Source: Mycolicibacterium rhodesiae
GTDB taxonomy: Bacteria; Actinomycetota; Actinomycetes; Mycobacteriales; Mycobacteriaceae
Reading direction: 5' to 3'
DNA length: 64,000 bases
Assembly: GCF_002086695.1 (NCBI RefSeq)
Contig: NZ_MVIH01000004.1
Coordinates: 310,001 to 374,000 of the forward strand
Part shown: in pieces, positions 60,920 through 64,000 of the stretch
Layout: every line of letters begins with the position of its first letter
How positions within the stretch are numbered: the first letter of the stretch is position 1
The notes under the pieces: model-generated
The model's database searches: none
What the model was told of the DNA's origin: nothing
What the model saw: only the letters and a program-made list of their open reading frames with translations
Position numbers and translations under genes: made by a program

Positions 60920-62098
60920 ATGGCCAAAAACCTCGCCGCAGTTCTGGGAACGGGACAAACCAAGTACGTCGCCAAGCGCAAAGACGTCTCGATGAACGGT
61001 CTGGTCCGCGAGGCGATCGACCGGGCGCTGGAGGACTCGGGGTCGACCTTCGACGACATCGACGCCGTCGTCGTCGGCAAGGCGCCCGACTTCTTCGAGG
61101 GCGTGATGATGCCCGAACTGTTCATGGCCGACGCCGTGGGCGCGACCGGCAAGCCGTTGATCCGGGTGCACACCGCGGGTTCGGTGGGCGGGTCGACGGC
61201 CATCGTCGCCGCCAGCCTGGTGCAGTCGGGCAAGTACAAGCGCGTGCTGACCATGGCGTGGGAGAAGCAGTCCGAGTCGAATGCCATGTGGGCGTTGAGC
61301 ATTCCGGTGCCGTTCACCAAGCCCGTTGGCGCAGGTGCGGGTGGCTACTTCGCTCCGCACGTGCGGGCCTACATCCGCCGCTCCGGCGCACCGCTGAACA
61401 TCGGCGCGATCGTCGCGGTCAAGGACCGGCACAACGGCGCCAAGAACCCACTGGCACACCTGCATCAGCCCGATATCACCGTCGAAAAGGTGATGGAGTC
61501 CCCGATGCTGTGGGATCCCATCCGCTACGACGAGACCTGCCCGTCCTCGGACGGCGCGGCGGCCATGGTGATCGGTGACGAGGAAGCTGCCGATGCCCGC
61601 GTGGCCGACGGACATCCCGTCGCGTGGGTGCACGCCACGGCGTTGCGCACCGAGCCACTCGCCTACGCCGGCCGCGACCAGGTCAACCCGCAGGCCAGCC
61701 GGGATGCGGCTGCCGCACTGTGGAAGGCGGCGGGGATCACCAGCCCGATCGACGAGATCGACGTGGCCGAGGTATACGTGCCGTTCTCCTGGTACGAGCC
61801 GATGTGGCTGGAAAGCCTGGGCTTCGCGCCGGAAGGCAGCGGCTGGAAGCTGACGGAAGCCGGCGAGACGGCGATCGGCGGCAAGATCCCGTTCAACCCC
61901 TCCGGCGGCGTGCTGAGCTCCAATCCCATTGGCGCCTCGGGCATGATCCGGTTCGCCGAGTCGGCGATCCAGGTGATGGGCAAGGCCGGCGAGCATCAGG
62001 TCGAAGGTGCACGCAAGGCGTTGGGCCACGCGTACGGCGGCGGCGCGCAGTACTACTCGATGTGGGTGGTCAGCTCGGACAAGCCTGCCGCGAAATGA
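60920..62098 (+). CDS. ltp3: Thiolase-like steroid side-chain aldolase Ltp3
   Basis: The 392-residue protein has LGTGQTKYVAKRKDVSM at the start, VVVGKAPDFFEGVMMPELF, HTAGSVGGSTA and the C-terminal NPSGGVLSSNPIGASGM loop. It is the second thiolase-like lyase subunit next to Ltp4; they probably form a complex with the DUF35 protein. Its TGA overlaps the ATG of the following LLM gene as ATGA. Confidence 0.9.
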   Translation: MAKNLAAVLGTGQTKYVAKRKDVSMNGLVREAIDRALEDSGSTFDDIDAVVVGKAPDFFEGVMMPELFMADAVGATGKPLIRVHTAGSVGGSTAIVAASLVQSGKYKRVLTMAWEKQSESNAMWALSIPVPFTKPVGAGAGGYFAPHVRAYIRRSGAPLNIGAIVAVKDRHNGAKNPLAHLHQPDITVEKVMESPMLWDPIRYDETCPSSDGAAAMVIGDEEAADARVADGHPVAWVHATALRTEPLAYAGRDQVNPQASRDAAAALWKAAGITSPIDEIDVAEVYVPFSWYEPMWLESLGFAPEGSGWKLTEAGETAIGGKIPFNPSGGVLSSNPIGASGMIRFAESAIQVMGKAGEHQVEGARKALGHAYGGGAQYYSMWVVSSDKPAAK

Positions 62099-62985
62099 CG
62101 CGCATGCAGTACACGGTCAGCATCGCGTTCAGCCCGCTGGACCAACTCATCGAAATTGCCAAGGCAGCAGAGGATCTCGGCTTCGACAATATCGCGCTGC
62201 CGGACTCCATCTTCTATTTCGAGGAGCAGTCCGTCGACTATCCGTACACCGCGGACGGCAAGCGGATGTTCGACGAGCACTCGCCCTGGGTCGATCCGCT
62301 GATCCTCGCGGGCGCACTCGGCGCGGTGACCTCGAAGCTGCGGTTCTACACCAACGTGATGAAGCTCGGCTCGCGCAACCCACTGCTGTTGGCTCGCCAG
62401 GTCGGTTCCGTGGCGAACCTGACCAATAACCGGTTCGGCTTCGGCGTGGGTATCGGTTGGGCGCCTGAGGAATTCGAGTGGTGCGGGGTGCCGTATGCCA
62501 AGCGCGGCAAGCGTGTCGACGAGATGATCGACATCATCAAGCTGGTACTGGCCGGCGGTATGGTCGAGCACCACGGCGAGTTCTACGATTTCGAGCGACT
62601 TCAGATGAGCCCGGCGCCGTCGGTGCCGGTACCGTTCTACGTCGGCGGCCACACCGATGTCGCACTCAAGCGTGCGGTCCGGATCGGCGACGGCTGGACC
62701 AGCGCGATGATGACCTGCGACGAGCTGGCCGAGACGATCTCAACGCTCAAGAAACTGCTGGCCGAGGCCGGTCGCGGCGACGACCCCTTTGAGTACCAGG
62801 CGGTCTGCATCGACAAGTTCGGTGTCGACGGTCACCGGGACCTGGTCGAGGCGGGCGTCACCGACTACATCGGGATTCCGTGGGTGTTCGAGGGGCTGCC
62901 CTTCGACGCTCCGGTGGACAAGAAGATCGACTCGATGAAGCGGTTCGCCGAGACGTACATCCACTCGGGCTGGCAAGAGCAGTGA
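62095..62985 (+). CDS. Second LLM-family (F420-type) oxidoreductase
   Basis: The 296-residue luciferase-fold protein begins MTRMQYTVSIAFSPLDQ and contains NNRFGFGVGIGWAPEEFEW, typical of F420-dependent family members. It is translationally coupled to ltp3 by an ATGA overlap and to the frameshifted SnoaL-like gene by a GTGA overlap, so it is part of the same DUF35-ltp4-ltp3 operon. The reaction is unknown; relative to the LLM gene at 57751 it is only distantly similar. Confidence 0.85.
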   Translation: MTRMQYTVSIAFSPLDQLIEIAKAAEDLGFDNIALPDSIFYFEEQSVDYPYTADGKRMFDEHSPWVDPLILAGALGAVTSKLRFYTNVMKLGSRNPLLLARQVGSVANLTNNRFGFGVGIGWAPEEFEWCGVPYAKRGKRVDEMIDIIKLVLAGGMVEHHGEFYDFERLQMSPAPSVPVPFYVGGHTDVALKRAVRIGDGWTSAMMTCDELAETISTLKKLLAEAGRGDDPFEYQAVCIDKFGVDGHRDLVEAGVTDYIGIPWVFEGLPFDAPVDKKIDSMKRFAETYIHSGWQEQ

Positions 62986-63382
62986 GTTCACCGGCCCACG
63001 AGGCGGGACGGCGATCCCGTGCGGCCGCCATGGCTCGCGACAAGCAGGCGTGGCTTGCGGTGTTCGCCGACGACGCGATCGTCGAAGATCCCATCGGGCC
63101 ATCGCATTTCGACCCTGAAGGCAAGGGCCACCGGGCAAGGAAGCTATCGCGAAGTTCTACGACATGGCTATCGCGCCCAGCAAGCTGACGTTCAATTTCG
63201 ACAAGACGTATCAGTGCGGCAACGAGGAAGCCAACGTCGGCCATATCGTGATCGAGTCCAGCGGCTACCGGGTGATCGCCGAGGGCGTCTTCACCTATCG
63301 CGTCGACGACGAGGGCAAGATCGTCGCGCTACGCGCGTATTGGGAACTGGACAAGGCGACCGCGAGCGCACAAAAGATCTAG
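62982..63382 (+). pseudogene. SnoaL/ketosteroid-isomerase-like gene with a one-base frameshift
   Basis: From GTG 62982 (overlapping the LLM stop) the frame encodes SSPAHEAGRRSRAAAMARDK and ADDAIVEDPIGPSHFDPEGKGHR, then leaves the homologous frame at 63133-63135. The remainder, AIAPSKLTFNFDKTYQCGN to the stop at 63382, continues in another frame. Restoring one G in the GGG at 63133-63135 gives HRGKEAIAKFYDMAIAPSK and an uninterrupted 133-residue protein aligning with the Rv0760c-like protein at 14305 (VRGKAAVADFYD there). Either a real pseudogene or a sequencing error. Confidence 0.8.
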
Positions 63383-63513
63383 GCGGCGGGGGCGGTCGCC
63401 TCGGCGTAGGCCAAGGGCCATTCAACCGGTGCCGGTGCGGCCAACGAGCAGGCCGCACACACCGCCGCTCCGATGGTGGGATAGCCACACGCCGGGCAGA
63501 TATCGAGAGCCAT
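63379..63513 (-). CDS. 44-residue CPxCG zinc-ribbon protein
   Basis: ATG 63513 opens a 44-residue frame with C6, C9, C19 and C22 (CPACG and CAAC), enough for one zinc site, and an alanine/proline-rich tail. GGAGG lies 7 bases before the ATG, strong support for translation. It ends at 63379, overlapping the stop of the frameshifted SnoaL-like gene. It precedes, in leftward direction, nothing on its own strand until cyp142-side genes; upstream is the gamma-carbonic-anhydrase-like gene. Function unknown; comparable small ribbons occur near DUF35/thiolase genes, so a partner role is possible. Confidence 0.7.
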   Translation of the reverse strand: MALDICPACGYPTIGAAVCAACSLAAPAPVEWPLAYAEATAPAA

Positions 63514-63599
63514 CCTCAGTCCTCCACGCGCTACGCCTTGTCAGGTAGCGGGGACATACCCTGCGCCGAAATCTGCCAAACGCTCGGGAGACGGGGATC

Positions 63600-64000
63600 T
63601 CAGACTTCGTCGAAGCCCGTCAGATAGCGCTGCGCCAGATCTTGGTAGGCCTTCGGGTTGATGTTCACCCACACCTCGGCCCGGGTTCCGGCGATCGGAC
63701 CCTTGACCTTCGCCGGTGATCCGGTGACCAGCACCTCGTCCGGAATGTGGGTGCCGCCGACCACCAGCGAGTGCGCAGCGATCATGCTGCGGGCGCCGAT
63801 CACCGCACCGTCGAGAACGGTGCAGTGATTGGCGATCAGCGCCTCTGCCCCGACGTGCACACCGTGGATGGTGCACATGTGCGCGATCGTCGCCCCGGGA
63901 CCGATGTCCACCGGGATGCCCGGCGGGGCGTGCAGTACCGACCCGTCCTGCACATTGGCGCCCTCTCGGATCACGATCGGCGCGTAGTCCCCCCGCAATA
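63600..64000 (-). CDS. Gamma-carbonic-anhydrase-like hexapeptide protein (Rv3525c-like), C-terminal part
   Basis: Only the C-terminal 132 or so residues are present; the gene runs off the right edge. Left-handed beta-helix repeats (IREGANVQDGSVLHA, ATIAHMCTIHGVHVGAEALI) carry histidines at the positions of the gamma-carbonic-anhydrase zinc site. In H37Rv the equivalent Rv3525c stands between ltp3 and kshA. It ends LTGFDEV with the stop at 63600. Either a carbonic anhydrase or a hexapeptide acyltransferase; the former is more likely from the AHxxxIHG motif. Confidence 0.82.
   Translation of the reverse strand, partial: LRGDYAPIVIREGANVQDGSVLHAPPGIPVDIGPGATIAHMCTIHGVHVGAEALIANHCTVLDGAVIGARSMIAAHSLVVGGTHIPDEVLVTGSPAKVKGPIAGTRAEVWVNINPKAYQDLAQRYLTGFDEV

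Overview
The window is GC-rich, densely coded actinobacterial DNA. Gene content and gene order point to a rapidly growing mycobacterium (Mycolicibacterium-like): phoP-phoR, a CYP51 cluster, mycobacterial cholesterol-catabolism genes (fadE26, fadE27, fadD17, fadD19, echA19, cyp142, ltp3, ltp4), KstR-type operators, F420-type luciferase-fold enzymes and an otsA gene. Orthologue names (Rv numbers) are inferred from protein sequence and order; no database was searched.

Layout. (1) 1-2.45 kb: partial YciI-like gene, a zinc-finger regulator, a DinB-fold protein and an FMN split-barrel protein. (2) 2.4-15.6 kb: equivalent of the H37Rv Rv0760c-Rv0771 block. A TetR gene at 6156 lies between a leftward dehydrogenase operon (aldA, SDR, 3-hydroxyisobutyrate-dehydrogenase-like, CMD) and a rightward operon tetR-cyp123-SDR-cyp51-ferredoxin-NTF2-like, followed by mycofactocin-type adhB and an extra OYE/dienoyl-CoA-reductase-SnoaL-SDR unit. 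Near-identical GGACAyGTGTCC palindromes sit at both divergent promoters. (3) 15.6-22.5 kb: two glycosyltransferase genes, HIT protein, phoR, phoP with a direct-repeat PhoP box, a decapeptide-repeat protein and tRNA-Thr(TGT). (4) 22.7-42.8 kb: less conserved genes: GGDEF protein, secreted metalloprotease-like protein, lipoprotein, sedolisin plus zinc-ribbon membrane protein, GAP-family protein, ammonium transporter, a molybdo-hydroxylase whose subunits are encoded in convergent units sharing an identical operator, an LCP protein, and three tandem small secreted proteins. (5) 42.8-64 kb: otsA and then the sterol side-chain region equivalent to Rv3502c-Rv3525c, controlled by at least four KstR-type boxes. 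The mce4 importer operon that lies between otsA and hsd4A in M. tuberculosis is absent at this point.

How the genes fit together. The right-hand third encodes activation (FadD19, FadD17), terminal oxidation (CYP142), dehydrogenation (FadE26/FadE27), hydration (EchA19), 17-beta-hydroxysteroid/acyl-CoA dehydrogenation (Hsd4A) and side-chain aldol cleavage (Ltp3, Ltp4 with a DUF35 partner), with ferredoxins for the P450s. The CYP51 block supplies another sterol- or lipid-oxidising set. In H37Rv these two blocks are far apart; here they lie within about 20 kb of each other. Several genes appear to be leaderless (TANNNT 6-7 nt before the start codon). One SnoaL-like gene at 62982 has a single-base frameshift, and a 44-residue zinc-ribbon gene follows it on the other strand.
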